A DNA stretch of 64,000 nt from Mesostigma viride (GCA_009746045.1 RPFO01000154.1:6895038-6959037); one strand, 5' to 3'; counted from the stretch's first letter, positions 11,605 through 23,981 are shown. Notes: generated from the letters alone by a model not told the origin. Translations and numbers: made by a program.

Positions 11605-12683
11605 CTGCACACAGCAGCCACACATATCCCCGTGAGGACCAGATGGAACGTGGGAACGCACTAAGCGAGGGGATGTGTCTGCCGTGAATGAAACAGACCT
11701 ACGCGTCATGCGCACACCCATGGACCTCAGGGCCCCTGATCATGGCCACAGCCAAACTCATGAGCCTGCCAGCGGCCCCATAGGTTGTGCCTGCCTTTCC
11801 ACCACTTTGTTGGCTGACTTGAGTACCGCCAATTACAACGTGCAACTAGCCTCCACACGAACTAACAACGCTGCAGAAAACAAGGGCATCAGTACAACCA
11901 CGGAGGACGGGGCTTTACTGATGTGGCTGGGGTCCGATGAGCCGTGTGATCCTTGTGAGAGAGTGATGCCATTAGGAACATCGGCAAACACTCCAGGCAG
12001 TTGCTGCTGCCAGCACGGCACGGATACGCTGAACGCACTGCACATGCCTCTCAACAAACAAATGGCCCCCTCAGGACAGCAACGCGGTCAGGATGGGGAA
12101 GGCCCAAAAGAGCGGGCCAGACACCTGTTCAGATCACCTTGAGAAGGCCTTATAGTGAAAAGGTTCAGGAAATGGAGGCACTTCACCGCGTGCATCTCAG
12201 GTCAATGGATTCCGCCGTTCCTCACCCGTTGCCACAAGAGAAGGCCGGAGGGGGGGCAAGGGCGGGGAGCATGATCTCACAGGCCGGTGTGCAATTAAGT
12301 AGTGTTTGAAAAACTATCCTGCACAACCAGGTCATACGCGTGCTATCTCTCGGATTCCTCGCCCTGAGTACGGTAGTGAAAGTGAGATCGGTGGTCCGCG
12401 ATCCAGATTCCAGTAGCCACGATTCCTGCCTGGCAGAGCCATCCACCTCATGGGCAGCAGGCATCCCATGGGGTGCATAGCTCGTGAACATTGCAATTTC
12501 CCACTGGCAGGGTGCCCAGTGCTGGGAACGTAACAGCGCCCAATGGAGTTGGCAGCAAGCCTGACACCATCGGTGGTATAAAAGCCCTTTGCCAACCCTA
12601 CAGCATCATTGCGCTGCACATAGACCAAAACTGTGTGCAGAAGCACATCCGCTGGCGGCCATCAGGGTCAAGGAAACGCTGAC

Positions 12684-12782
12684 CTCGTTCTTCGCCTCCT
12701 TGTTTGCATCGCTCGCGACCAGGTGCTTCACGACCTCCAGGTGGCCCTTCTGTGCCGCAAAAAGCAGCGGTGTCCAGTAATC
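12684..12782 (-). CDS. Ankyrin cassette exon 6
   Basis: A 99-nt phase-0 exon with donor GTCAGC. Its acceptor ends TTCCAG instead of the common TGCAG. Variable residues are Y2, W3, L7, F8, Q11 and K12, and the turn is SDAN. Confidence 0.85.
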
Positions 12783-13860
12783 CTGGAAGCCGCAACCACA
12801 AATGTCCCCGTGAGGACCAGATGGAACGTGAGAATCCACTGAGCGAGGGGATGTGTCTGCAGTGAATGAGACAGACCTACGCGTCATGCGCACACCCATG
12901 GACCTCATGGCCCCTGATCCTGGCCACAGCCAAACTCATGAGCCCGCCAGTGGCCCCACAGTTGTGCCTGCCTGGTTTCCACCACTTCGTTGGCTCACTC
13001 AAGTACCGCCGATTACAACACCCAAATAGCCTCCACCCTGACTTACAACACTGCAGAAAATAAGGGCATCAGTACAACCACACAGGACGGGGCTTTACTG
13101 ATGTGGCTGAGGATGAGCCGTGTGATCCTTGTGAGAGAGTCATGCCATTAGGAACATCAGCAAACATTCCATGCACTCAGTTGCTGCTGCCAGCATGGCA
13201 CGGACAGGCTGAACGCACTGCATATGCCTCCCAGCAAACAAATGCCCCCCTCAGGACAGCCAGGCGGTCAGGATGGGTAGGAACCGAAAGCGCGGGCCAG
13301 ACAACTGCTCAGATCACCTTTAGAAGGCCTGGTAAAGAAAAGGTACAGGAAATGGAGGCACCTCACCGCGTGCAACTCGGGTCAATGGATTCGCCCGTTC
13401 CTCATTCGTTGCCACAAGAGAAGGGGGAAGGGGGGAAGGGCGGGGAACATGATCTCACAGGCCGGTGTGCAATTAAGTAGTATTTGAAAAACTATCCGGC
13501 ACAACCAGGTCATACGTATGTTATCTCTCGGATTCCTCGCCCTGGGTACGGTAGTGAAAGTGAGATCGGTAGTGAGATCGTAATCCAGATTCCAGTAGCC
13601 ACGATTCCTGCCTGGCAGAGCCATCCACCTCACGGGCAGCAGGCATCCCATAGGTGCACAGCTTGTCAACAGCACAACTTCCCACTGGCAGGGTGCCAAG
13701 TGCTGGGATCGCAACGTCCAGTGGAGTTGGCAGCAAGCCTGACACCATCGGTGGCAAAGCCCTTTGCCCACCCTACTACATGATTGCATTGCTCATATAC
13801 CCCAAAACTGTGCGTGGAAGCGCATCCGCTTGCAGCCATCAGAGTAAAAGGACAGCTGAC

Positions 13861-13959
13861 CTTGAACTTCGCCTCCTTGTTTGCACCGCTCGCGACCAGG
13901 TGCTTCACCACCTCCAGGTGGCGCTTCTCTGCTGCAACGTACAGCGGAGTGGCATCATT
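13861..13959 (-). CDS. Ankyrin cassette exon 7
   Basis: A 99-nt phase-0 exon with donor GTCAGC. Variable residues are A3, Y7, V8, E11 and K12. The normally fixed G13 is R, which may weaken the helix-helix turn of this repeat. Confidence 0.85.
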
Positions 13960-15026
13960 CTGCGCGCAGCAGCCAAGCATGTCCCCGTGAGGACCGGATG
14001 GAACGTGAGAACCCACTGAGCGAGGGGATGTGTCTGCAGTGAATGAGACAGACCTACGCGTTATGCGCACACCCATGGACCTCACGGCCCCTGATCATGG
14101 CCACAGCCTAACTCATGCGCCTGCCAGCGGCCCCACAGTTGTGCCTGCCTTTCCACCACTTCGTTGGCTAACTCAAGTACCTCCAGGTACAACGTCCAAC
14201 TAGCCTCCACCCGAACTAACATCGCTGCAGAAAACAAGGGCATCAGCACAACCACGGAGAGCGGGGCTTTCCTGATGTGACTGGGGATAAGCCGTGTGAT
14301 CCGTGTGAGAGATTCACGCCATTGACCACATCAGCAAACATTCCTGGCACTCAGTTGCTGCTGCCAGCATGGCACGGATACGCTGAACGCACTGCATATG
14401 CCTCCCAGCAAACAAATGGCCCTCAGGACAGCCAGGCGGTGAGGATGGGGAAGGCCCGAAAGCGCGGGCCACACACCTGTTCAGATCACCTTTAGAAGGC
14501 CTGGTGGTGAAAAGGTTCAGGAAATGGAGGCACCTCATCGCATGCAGCTCGGGTCAATGGATTCGCCCGTTCCTCACTCGTTGCCACAAGAGAAGGGGGA
14601 AGGGGGGAAGGGCAGGGAACATGATCTCACAGGCCGGTGTGCAATCAAGTAGTATTTGAAAAACTATCCGGCACAACCAGGTCATACGTATGTAATCTCT
14701 CGGATTCCTCGCCCTGGGTACGGTAGTGAAAGTGAGATCGGTAGTGAGATCGTAATCCAGATTCCAGTAGCCACGATTCCTGCCTGGCAGAGCCATCCAC
14801 CTCACGGGCAGCAGGCATCCCATAGGTGCACAGCTTGTCAACAGCACAACTTCCCACTGGCAGGGTGCCAAGTGCTGGGAACGCAACAGCACCCCGTGAA
14901 GTTGGCAGCAAGTCTGTGGTTTAAAAGCTCTTTGCACACCCTACAACATGATTGCACTGCACATATACAAAAACTGTGCGTGGAAGCGCATCCGCTTGCG
15001 GGCATCACGGTAAAGGAAAATCTGAC

Positions 15027-15125
15027 CTTGGTCTTCGCCTCCTTGTTCGCACCGCTCGCAACCAGGTGCTGCACCACCTCCAGGTGGCCCTCATCTGCCG
15101 CAATGCACAGCGGTGTCCAGTCATC
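15027..15125 (-). CDS. Ankyrin cassette exon 8
   Basis: A 99-nt phase-0 exon whose donor is GTCAGA instead of GTCAGC. Variable residues are W3, C7, I8, D11, E12 and Q19, with end TK. The acidic pair DE at 11-12 is unique in the array. Confidence 0.85.
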
Positions 15126-16210
15126 CTGCAAGCAGCAGCCAAGCATGTCCCCATGAGGACCAGATGGAACGTGAGAACCCACTGAGCCAGGGGATGTGTC
15201 TGCAGTGAATGAAACAGACCTACGCGTCATGCGCACACCCATGGACCTCATGGCCCCTGATCATGGCCACAGCCAAACTCATGAGCCTGCCAGCGGCCCC
15301 ACAGTTGTGCCTGCCAAGCTAGTTTCCACCACTTCGTTGGCCAAGGTAAGTACCGCCAAGTACAAGACCCAACTAGCCTACACCCGAACTAACATCGCTG
15401 CAGAAAACAGGGGCATCGGTACAACCACGGAGGACGGGGCTTTACTGATGCGGCTGGGGATGAGCCGTGTGATCCACGTGAGAGAGTCATGCCATTAACA
15501 ACATCAGCAAACATTCCAGGCTGCTGCTGCGGCCAGCATGGCACGGACAGGCGGAACGCACTGCACATGCCTCCCAGCAAACAAATGGCCCCCTCAGGAC
15601 CTCAGGACAGCCAGGCGGTCAGGATGGGGAAGGCCCGACAACGCGGGCTAGACACCTGTTCAGATCACCATTAGAAGGCCTGGTAGTGAAAAGGCTCAGG
15701 AAATGGAGGCACCTCACCACGTGCAACTCGGGTCAATGGAACTGGCCGTTCCTCGTCCGTTGCCACAAGAGAAGGGGGGGAGGGGGGAAGGGCGGGGAAC
15801 ATGATTTCAAAGGCCAGTGTGCACTTAAGCAGTATTTGAAAAACTATCCGGCACAACCAGGTCATACGCATGTTATCTCTCGGATTCCTCGCCCTGAGTA
15901 CGGTAGTGAAAGTGAGATCGGTGGTCCGTGATCCAGATTCCAGTAGCCACGACTCCTGCCTGGCAGAGCCATCCACCTCATGGGCAGCAGGCATCCCATG
16001 GCGTGCACAGCTCGTCAACAACACAATTTACCACTGGCAGGGTGCCCAGTGCTGGGAACGTAACAGTGCCCAGTGGAGTTGGCAGCAAGCCTGACACCAT
16101 AAGTGGTAAAGCCTTATGCCCAACCTACAACATCATTGCGCTGCACATATTCCAAAACTGTGTGCAGAAGCGCATCCGCTGGCGGCCATCAGGCTCTAGG
16201 AAAAGCTGAC

Positions 16211-16309
16211 CTTGAGCTTCGCCTCCTTGCTCGCACCGCTCGCAACCAGGTGCTTCACGACCTCCAGGTGGCCATTCTGTGCCGCAATATGCAGCGGTGT
16301 CCAGTCATC
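16211..16309 (-). CDS. Ankyrin cassette exon 9
   Basis: A 99-nt phase-0 exon with an AG acceptor and donor GTCAGC. Variable residues are W3, H7, I8, Q11 and N12. The turn is SGAS and the end is LK. Confidence 0.85.
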
Positions 16310-17382
16310 CTGCGAGAAGCAGCCAAGCATGTCCCCGTGAGGACCAGATGGAACGTGAGAACCCACTGAGCGAGGGGATGTGTCTGCAGTGAATGAGACA
16401 GACCTACGCGTCATGCGCACACCCATGGATCTCACGGCCCCTGGTCATGGCCACAGTCAAACCCATGAGCCTGCCAGCGGCCCCACAGGTTGTGCCTGCC
16501 TAGTTTCCACCACTTTGTTGGCGAAGTTAAGCACCGCCAAGTACAAGACCCAACTAGCCTACACCCGAACTAACATCGCTGCAGAAAACAGGGGCATCAG
16601 TACAACCACGGAGGACGGGGCTTTACCGATGTGGCTGGGGATGAGCCGTGTGATCCTTGTGAGAGAGTCACGCCATAAGGAACATCAGCAAACATTCCAG
16701 GCAGTTGCTGCTGCCAGCATGGCACGGACAGGCTGAACGCACTGCACATGCCTCCCAGCAAACAAATGGCCCCCTCAGGACAGCCAGGCGGTCAGGATGG
16801 GGAAGGCCCCAAAACGCAGGCAAGACACCTGTTCAGATCACCTTTGGAAGGCCTGGTAGTGACAAGGTTCAGGAAATGGAGGCACCTCACTGCGTGCAAC
16901 CCAGGTCAATGGAAGCGGCCATTCCTCACCCGTTGCCACAAGAGAAGGGGGGAGGGGGGAAGGGCGGGGAACATGATCTCACAGGCTGCTGTGCAATTAA
17001 GTAGTGTTTGAAAAATGATCCAGCACAAACATGTCATACGCATGCTATCTCTCGAACTCCTCGCCCTGAGTACGGCAGTGAAAGTAAGATCGGTAGTCCG
17101 TGATCCAGATTCCAGTAGCCACGATTCCTGCCTGGCAGAGCCATCCACCTCATGGCCAGCAGGCATCCCATGGCGTGCACAGCTCGTCAACAACACAATT
17201 TCCCACTGGCAGGGTGCCCAGTGCTGGGAACGTACCAGTGCCCAGTGGAGTTGGCAGCAAGCCTGACACCATAAGTGGTAAAGCCTTTTGCCCACCCTAC
17301 AGCATCATGGCGCTGCACATATTCCAAAACTGTTTGCAGAAGCGCATCCGCTGGCGGCCATCAGGGTCAAGGAAATGCTGAC

Positions 17383-17481
17383 CTCGTCCTTCGCCTCCTT
17401 GTTCGCACCGCTCGCAACCAGGTGCTTCACGACCTCCAGGTGGCCGTTCAGTGACGCAATGTACAGCGGTGTGGAATCATT
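17383..17481 (-). CDS. Ankyrin cassette exon 10
   Basis: A 99-nt phase-0 exon with acceptor TGCAG and donor GTCAGC. Variable residues are S3, Y7, I8, S10, L11 and N12, and the end is DE. Confidence 0.85.
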
Positions 17482-18541
17482 CTGCAAGCAGCAGCCAAGC
17501 ATGTCCCCATGACAACCAGATGGAACGTGAGAACCCACTGAGCGAGGGGATGAGGCTGCAATGAATGAGACAGACCTACGCGTCATGCGCACATATATGG
17601 ACCTCATGGCCCCTGATCATGGCCACAGCCAAACTTCTCAGCCTGCCAGCGGCCTGCCTTTCCACCACTTCGTAGGCTAACTACAGCACCGCCAAGTACA
17701 ACGTAAAACTAGCCTCCGCCCGAACTAACATCGCTGCAGAAAACAAGGGCATCAGTACAACCACGGAGGACGGGGCTTTACTGATGTGCCTGGGGATGAG
17801 CCGTGTGATCCTTGTGAGAGAGTCATGCCATTAGGAACATCAGCAAACATTCCAGGCACTCAGTTGCTGCTGCCAGCATGGCACGGACAGGCTGAACGCA
17901 CGGCACATGCCTCCCAGCAAACTAATGGCCCCCTCAGGACAGCCAGGCTGTCAGGATGGGGAAGGCCCGAAAGCGCGGGCCAGACACCTGTTCAGATCAC
18001 CATTCGAAGGCCTAGTAGTGAAAAGGTTCAGGAAATGGAGGCACCTCACCGCGTGCAACTCGGGTCAAGGGATTTGGCCGTTCCTCACCCGTTGCCACAA
18101 GAGAAGGGGGGAGGAGGGAAGGGCGGGAAACATGATCTCACAGGCCGGTGTGCAATTAAGTAGTGTTTGAAAAACTATCCGGCAAAACCAGGTCGTACGC
18201 GTGCTATCTCTCGAATTCCTCGCCCTGAGTACGGTAGTGAAAGTGAGATCAATAGTCCGTGATCCAGATTCCAGTAGCCACGATTCCTGCCTGGCAGAGC
18301 CATCCACCTCATGGGCAGCAGGCATCCCATGGGGTGCACAGCTCGTCAACAACACAATTTCCCACTGGCAGGGTGCCCAGTACTGGGAACGTAACAGCGC
18401 CCAGTGCAGTTGGGAGCAAGCCTGACACCATAAGCGGTAAAGCCCTTTGCCCACCCTACAGCATCACTGCGCTGCACATATACCAAAACTGTGCGCAGAA
18501 GCACATCTGCTTGCAGCCTTCAGGGTCAAGGAAATGCTGAC

Positions 18542-18640
18542 CTCGAGCTTCGCCTCCTTGTTCGCACCGCTCGCAACCAGGTGCTTCACGACCTCCAGGT
18601 GGCCATACTGTGCCGCAATATGCAGCGGTGTCCAGTCATC
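18542..18640 (-). CDS. Ankyrin cassette exon 11
   Basis: A 99-nt phase-0 exon with acceptor TGCAG and donor GTCAGC. Variable residues are W3, H7, I8, Q11 and Y12, and the end is LE. Confidence 0.85.
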
Positions 18641-19717
18641 CTGCAAGCAGCAGCCAAGCATGTCCCCGTGAGGACCAGATGGAACGTGAGAACCCACTGA
18701 GCGAAGGGATGTAGCTCCAGTGAATGAGACAGACCTACGTGTCATGCGCACACCCATGGACCTCACGGCCTCTGATCATGGCCACAGCCAAACTCATGAG
18801 CCTGCCAGCGGCCCCACAGTTGTGCCTGCCTTTCCACCACTTTGTTGGCTAACTAAGGCACGGCCAAGTACAACGTCCAACCAGCCTCTGCCCGAACTAA
18901 CATCGCTGCAGAAAACAAGGGCATCAGTACAACCACGGAGGACGGGGCTTTACTGATGCGGCTGGGGATGAGCCGTGTGATCCTTGTGAGAGTCATGCCA
19001 TTAGGAACATCAGCAAACACTCCAGGCACTTAGTTGCTGCTGCCAGCATGGCACGGACAGGCTGAACGCACTGCACATGCCTCCCAGCAAACAAATGGCC
19101 CCCTCAGGACAGCCAGGCGGTCAGGATGGGGAAGGCCCGACAACACAGGCCAGACACCTGTTCAGATCACCTTTAGAAGGCCTGGTAGTGAAAAGGCTCA
19201 GGAAATGGAGGCACCTCACTGCGTGCAACTCGGGTCAATGGAACTGGCCGTTCCTCGTCCGTTGCCACAAGAGAAGGGAGGAGGGGGGAAGGGTGGGGAA
19301 CATGATCTCACAGGCCGGTGTGCATTTAAGTAATTATTGAAAAACTATCCAGCACAACCAGGTCATACGCATGTTATCTCTCGGATTCCTCGCCCTGAGT
19401 ACGGTAGTGAAAGTGAGATCGGTCGTCCATGATCCAGATTCCTGTACCCTCGATTTCTTCCTGGCAGAGCCATCCACCTCGTGGGCAGCAGGCATCCCAT
19501 GTCGTGCACAGCTCGTCAGCATCGCAATTTCCCACTGGCAGGGTGCCCAGTGCTGGGAACGTAACAGCTCCCCGTGAAGTTGGCAGCAAGCCTGACACCA
19601 TCGGTGGCAAAGCCTTTTGCCCACCTAACAACATGATTGCATTGCTCATATAGACCAAATCTGACAGTGCGTGGAAGCACATCCGCTGGGGGCCATCAGG
19701 GTCTAGGAAAAGCTGAC

Positions 19718-19816
19718 CTCGAGCTTCGCCTCCTTGTTTGCACCGCTCGCAACCAGGTGCTTTACGACCTCCAGGTGGCCATTCTGTGCTGCAACGTACA
19801 GCGGAGTGGCATCATC
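19718..19816 (-). CDS. Ankyrin cassette exon 12
   Basis: A 99-nt phase-0 exon with acceptor TGCAG and donor GTCAGC. Variable residues are A3, Y7, V8, Q11 and N12, and the end is LE. Confidence 0.85.
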
Positions 19817-20873
19817 CTGCACACAGCAGCCACACATTTCCCCATGAGGGCCAGATGGAACGTGGGTACCCTGTAAGCGAGGCGATGTGTCTGCAGTGAA
19901 TGAAACAGACCTACGCGTCATGCGCACACCCATGCACCTCATGGCCCCTGATCATGGCCACGGCAAAACTCATGAGCCTGCCAGCGGCCCCACAGTTGTG
20001 CCTGCCTTTCCACCCCTTCATTGGCTAACTCAACTACCACCAAGTACAACGGCCAACTTGCCTCCACTCTAACCAACAACGCTGTAGAAAACAAGGGCAT
20101 CAGCACAACCATGGAGGACGGGGCTTTACTGATGTGGCTGGGGATAAGCCGTGTGATCCGTGTGAGAGAGCCATGCCATGAGGAACATCAGCAAACATTC
20201 CAGGCAGTTGCTGCTGCCAGCATGGCACGGACAGGCTGAACGCACTGAACACGCCTCCCAGCAAACAAATCGCCCTCAGGACAGCCAGGCTGTCAGGATG
20301 GGGAAGGCCCCAAAGCGCGGGCCATGCACCTGCTCAGATCACCTTGAGAAGGCCTGGTAGTGAAAAGGTTCAGGAAATGGAGGCACCTCACTGCGTGCAC
20401 CTCGGGTCAATGGATTTGGCCGTTCCTCACCCGTTGCCACAAGAGAAGGGGGGAGGGGGAAGGGCGGGGAACATGATCTCACAGGCCGGTGTACAATGAA
20501 GTAGTGTTTGAAAAACTATCCGACACTATCATGACATACGCATGTTATCTCTCGGACTCCTCGCCCTGAGTACGGTAGTGAAAGTGAGATCGGTGGTCAG
20601 TGATCCAGATTCCAGTAGCCACGATTCCTGCCTGCCAGAGCCATCCACCTCATGGGCAGCAGGCATCCCATGGGGTGCACAGCTCGTCAAAATCACAATA
20701 TCCCACTGGCAGGGTGCCCAGTGCAACAGCACCCAGTGGATTTGGTAGCAAGCCGTAAATTATCGGTGGTAAAGCCCTTTGCCCACCCTACAGCATCATT
20801 GCGCTGCACATACACAAAAACTGAGTGCAAAAGCGCATCCACTTGCGGCCATCAAGGTAAAGGGATAGCTGAC

Positions 20874-20972
20874 CTTGTTCTTCGCCTCCTTGTTCGCTCC
20901 GCTCGCGACCAAGTGCGTCACGACCTCCAGGCGGCCCTCCCGTGCCGCAAGGTACAGCGGTGTGCGATCAAT
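20874..20972 (-). CDS. Ankyrin cassette exon 13 (most 5' in array A)
   Basis: A 99-nt phase-0 exon with acceptor TGCAG and donor GTCAGC. It is the most divergent array member: I1, R3, Y7, L8, R11, E12, R14 (in place of the near-invariant H) and T19. Confidence 0.85.
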
Positions 20973-21739
20973 CTGCACACAGCAGCCACGCATGTCTTCA
21001 TGAGGACCAGATTAATAAATTGATATGCTGATTACATTCACTCCTGTTGAGAAGTCGTGGAGCACAATGACACAGAGTTTAAGTGATTTTCATCCCTGTA
21101 TGTTGCACGCTGAGAAGGGGGCAGAGACACCCGTCTTCCCTCATGCCCGGAGGCAAGCCACAGCTGCAATCTAAAACTACTCACGAGGAGAGTCTTGGCA
21201 TAACTGTGGGTGCACTAAAGCTGGAATGCGCGGAGGTTTCGTGCCAGACTGGACGCACTACATCTGCCTCCCTGCAAACATCTGGCCCTCAGGACAGCCA
21301 GGCGGTCAGGACAGGCAAGGCCAGACAACGCGGGCCAGAAACCTACTCAGATCACCAAAGGCCTGGTGGTGGAAACGATCAGTATACGAAGCCATCTCAA
21401 CACGCATCATGGGTCAATAGATTCGGCCTTTTCTTACCCATGGCCACATCAGAAGGGGGGGGCGGGGTGGGTTGGTGGGGAACATGATCTCATCAGGAGG
21501 GCTACATGTATCTGAAAAACTATCCGGCACAACCAGCTCATAAGTGTGCGATGTCTCGGATTCTTGCCCTGATTGCGGTAGTGAAGTGAGATTGGTTGTT
21601 TGTGATCCAGATTCCTGTAGCCACTAATCCTGCCCAGAAGAGCCATCCACATCATGGGCAGCAGGCATCCCATGGGTGCCCAGCTTGTCAACAGCACAAC
21701 TTCCCACAGGCAGCATGCCCAGTGCTGGGATTGCAACAG

Positions 21740-21905
21740 CGCCCGAGACATGCTCGACACGGGGGGGATCGCGCCATGTCCACAACGAGTCATGCGCGAC
21801 ACGGGGGGGGTCGCGCCATCTCCACAACGCCCGGGACATGCACGACACGGGGGGGATGTCGCCATGTCCACAAGGCCTGAGCCATGCACGACACCGGGGG
21901 GATCT
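21740..21905. repeat. ~43-bp G-rich minisatellite, about 4 units
   Basis: Four degenerate units share a CGACACGGGGGGG core (at about 21,757, 21,799, 21,845 and 21,889) followed by CGCCATGTCCACAA-like sequence. It sits exactly at the 5' end of the ankyrin array, beyond the degenerate exon-less unit. Unit lengths differ and repeats are contiguous, so it is not a spacer array. Confidence 0.75.
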
Positions 21906-22171
21906 TGCACTTAACTTACACTCTCTTTGTTGATTCAAGAACTGTCTTGAATAAATGGGGTCATAACGGGCAGCGTGGGTGTGTTGTCCTTGAAGTGACT
22001 GGGCACTCGGGTTGCTTCTTAATGTAGGGGCTGGTTACTAGACACAAGGGCCGGGTAACTAGGATCAAGCATCATGCGTTAGCATTCCAGTCTGCTCTGA
22101 CAACATTGAAAATGACATGCTCAATGGAGCATTTACATCCGCGTTGGCACTGGGGTGAACCAAGTACTGAC

Positions 22172-22270
22172 CGCGTCCTTGGCTTCCATGTTGGCACCAT
22201 TTGCGACCAGGCGTTGGACAATGTTGAGATGCCCTGCCTGTGCTGCACGATGCAACGGGGTCTGCCCGAA
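22172..22270 (-). CDS. Founder-like ankyrin exon outside the tandem array
   Basis: A 99-nt phase-0 exon with acceptor GTCCAG and donor GTCAGT. It encodes a canonical repeat opening TPLHRAAQAGHLNIVQRLVA. It differs from all array exons (F1, G2, R8, A12, N16, I17, M28) and its flanks do not match the array unit, so it looks like a non-amplified member lying between the kinase exon and the array. Same length, phase and donor type support membership in one gene. Confidence 0.8.
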
Positions 22271-23391
22271 CTGGACATGACATGAAATTGAAGTAGGGGT
22301 ATTCAATAGAGGGGAGTGGTGAGGGCAAGACGGCATCAAGTGTCGATCAGTTCCAGGAAGTGTAGCCAACTTACTGAGGATCGGCTCATCGAAGACACAC
22401 CAGAACATTGACATGACAATGCTGAAGCATCGATGACCAAAAGGAGGGACCAGCGGCATTGCTGCAGAGGTGAGTAGATTGTGTCGCACCCTCACTGGCT
22501 GCGCCTTATTCTTCATCCATTTATGTCGTTTTCTATGCACCAACAAACACGCGTTGGCGCGAATGGATAAGCCGATAAGCACAGTGTGCAAATGTCGGCG
22601 TGTTCCCACTCATATTATGCTCTGGATAGTTTGCATCAGTGGGCGTACACGCCCACGTTCAAATACTTGGCAGGACACTCTTCACTGAGGTTCTTCAGGA
22701 CCAGATTCACATAGACTATCCAGACGTGAACCTCTACAGGCTGCAATATCCAGGCCAAATTCTCATGGTTCACCGCCTGCTATGCGTAGCTGGGAGTCTG
22801 AAGAAAAATCAGTTTGCCTAATCCCAGTACTCACCGAATATGCCTGCTACCCCAACAAGGTCTGAACCAAAGTCACACTCAAGTTAATTACAGTGCTCAG
22901 TCATACACTGGGTTTTCAATTCGCAACACCAAAATGCACAAGGTCAACGAGTGCCAGGCCATTGTACAGAGTACAGGCTCAAATACTCGGCATAACGGCA
23001 CAGCGAGAAATTTGGTTTATCAGTCCTGAGCTCCTAAAATAGGTCCCTAAAACAACGGCATGCGAAAACTGGGGCTGTATCCATGTTGTATTCTACCCGT
23101 TCCCATAATGAGAGCGAGAAATTAAATCAATAGAGGTCACTCATCACATATTTGCACAACTAGGATTCAGTTCTGCACCTGGTGTTCTGAGCCAGCCGCC
23201 CCACCCCCCTACCCACAATGTATGCAATTCTGAGCCCATTGGGACAGTCTGTTTCTTACAAGGACATGGCACCTTCTATGCCTGCCTCTCTGGGGAAGAC
23301 CTTCTGGACTGCACCATGCGGAGCGCATGCCCTCCCATTCCAAGCAGGGAGAAAAGGAACATGTCAGCCAAAAGTTCCAAAAATTGCGTAC

Positions 23392-23487
23392 ATTGTCTGC
23401 GACATTCATGTCTCGCAGGAGCTCCGCGATTGAAATAGCATCCAGTGGGCCTTCTCTGCCAGCTGCCTGTACTGATGGGCGAGCGTC
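23392..23487 (-). CDS. Candidate exon between kinase and ankyrin exons
   Basis: An AG acceptor (TCTAACAG) is followed in phase 0 by 32 open codons including AISIAELLRDMNVADN, ending at a GTACGC donor, again in phase 0. The peptide resembles a helical-repeat linker, but I do not recognise a family. Another acceptor at about 23,549 with a strong pyrimidine tract opens a different frame. The remaining 22,271-23,391 and 23,488-23,819 show nothing else I can support. Confidence 0.3.
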
Positions 23488-23981
23488 CTGTTAGAGAAGC
23501 GCTCCACGCACAAGACGTGGTGCACCGTGAATACATGCAAGCTGATGGAAGGGCAAAGGGAATAGGACATTGCAGAAAATGCTTGGTCTTGCCATAGCAA
23601 AACAGATAAATTGCAGTTAGTGCAGACACCTTCTGGAAAGCCAACAATGCCGCGCTGCTTTGCTTGCAAGGGTGAGGGCAATAATACCCAAGAAGGTCCA
23701 CCGTACAGAAACGGGCATGTTTCAGTCATGTGTAATCAGCTTCCCAAGGCTAGCATGCGCCGGCTGTATTAGCCAACCCATTCAAGACCGAACATAACAA
23801 CTACAAGAAGAGAGAAGCCTCAGAATGCCCACAGGATTTTTGCTGACCCCCTTTCGCTAACATCTCTTGTTTCATTCAGCAAGACATTTGCGCTATTTGC
23901 ACATTTTGTCACAAACAGCCAAGCCATGCATGGGGAAGCCCGGACGCAGCAGAAACATGTGGCATCCCCCATCCTCCTCAC

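Larger units (their letters stand above)
5695..21750. repeat. Tandem array of ~1.17-kb ankyrin-exon units, array A
   Basis: Thirteen complete units are spaced 1,156-1,207 bp apart by exon start. Each holds one 99-nt minus-strand ankyrin exon and about 1.07 kb of intron. The intron parts are also conserved, including a G-rich run on the plus strand (for example 6,336-6,359, 9,915-9,937 and 16,945-16,970). Many short open frames recur in the introns, but they vary in length and break between units, unlike the exons. The unit at about 21,225-21,750 is degenerate and lacks an ankyrin exon. The array ends at a minisatellite. Confidence 0.95.

Noticed and set aside
5870-21000. Many recurrent 60-160 codon frames in the array introns on both strands
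   Set aside because: They recur because the introns are repeated, but their lengths and frames change from unit to unit, unlike the 99-nt ankyrin exons.
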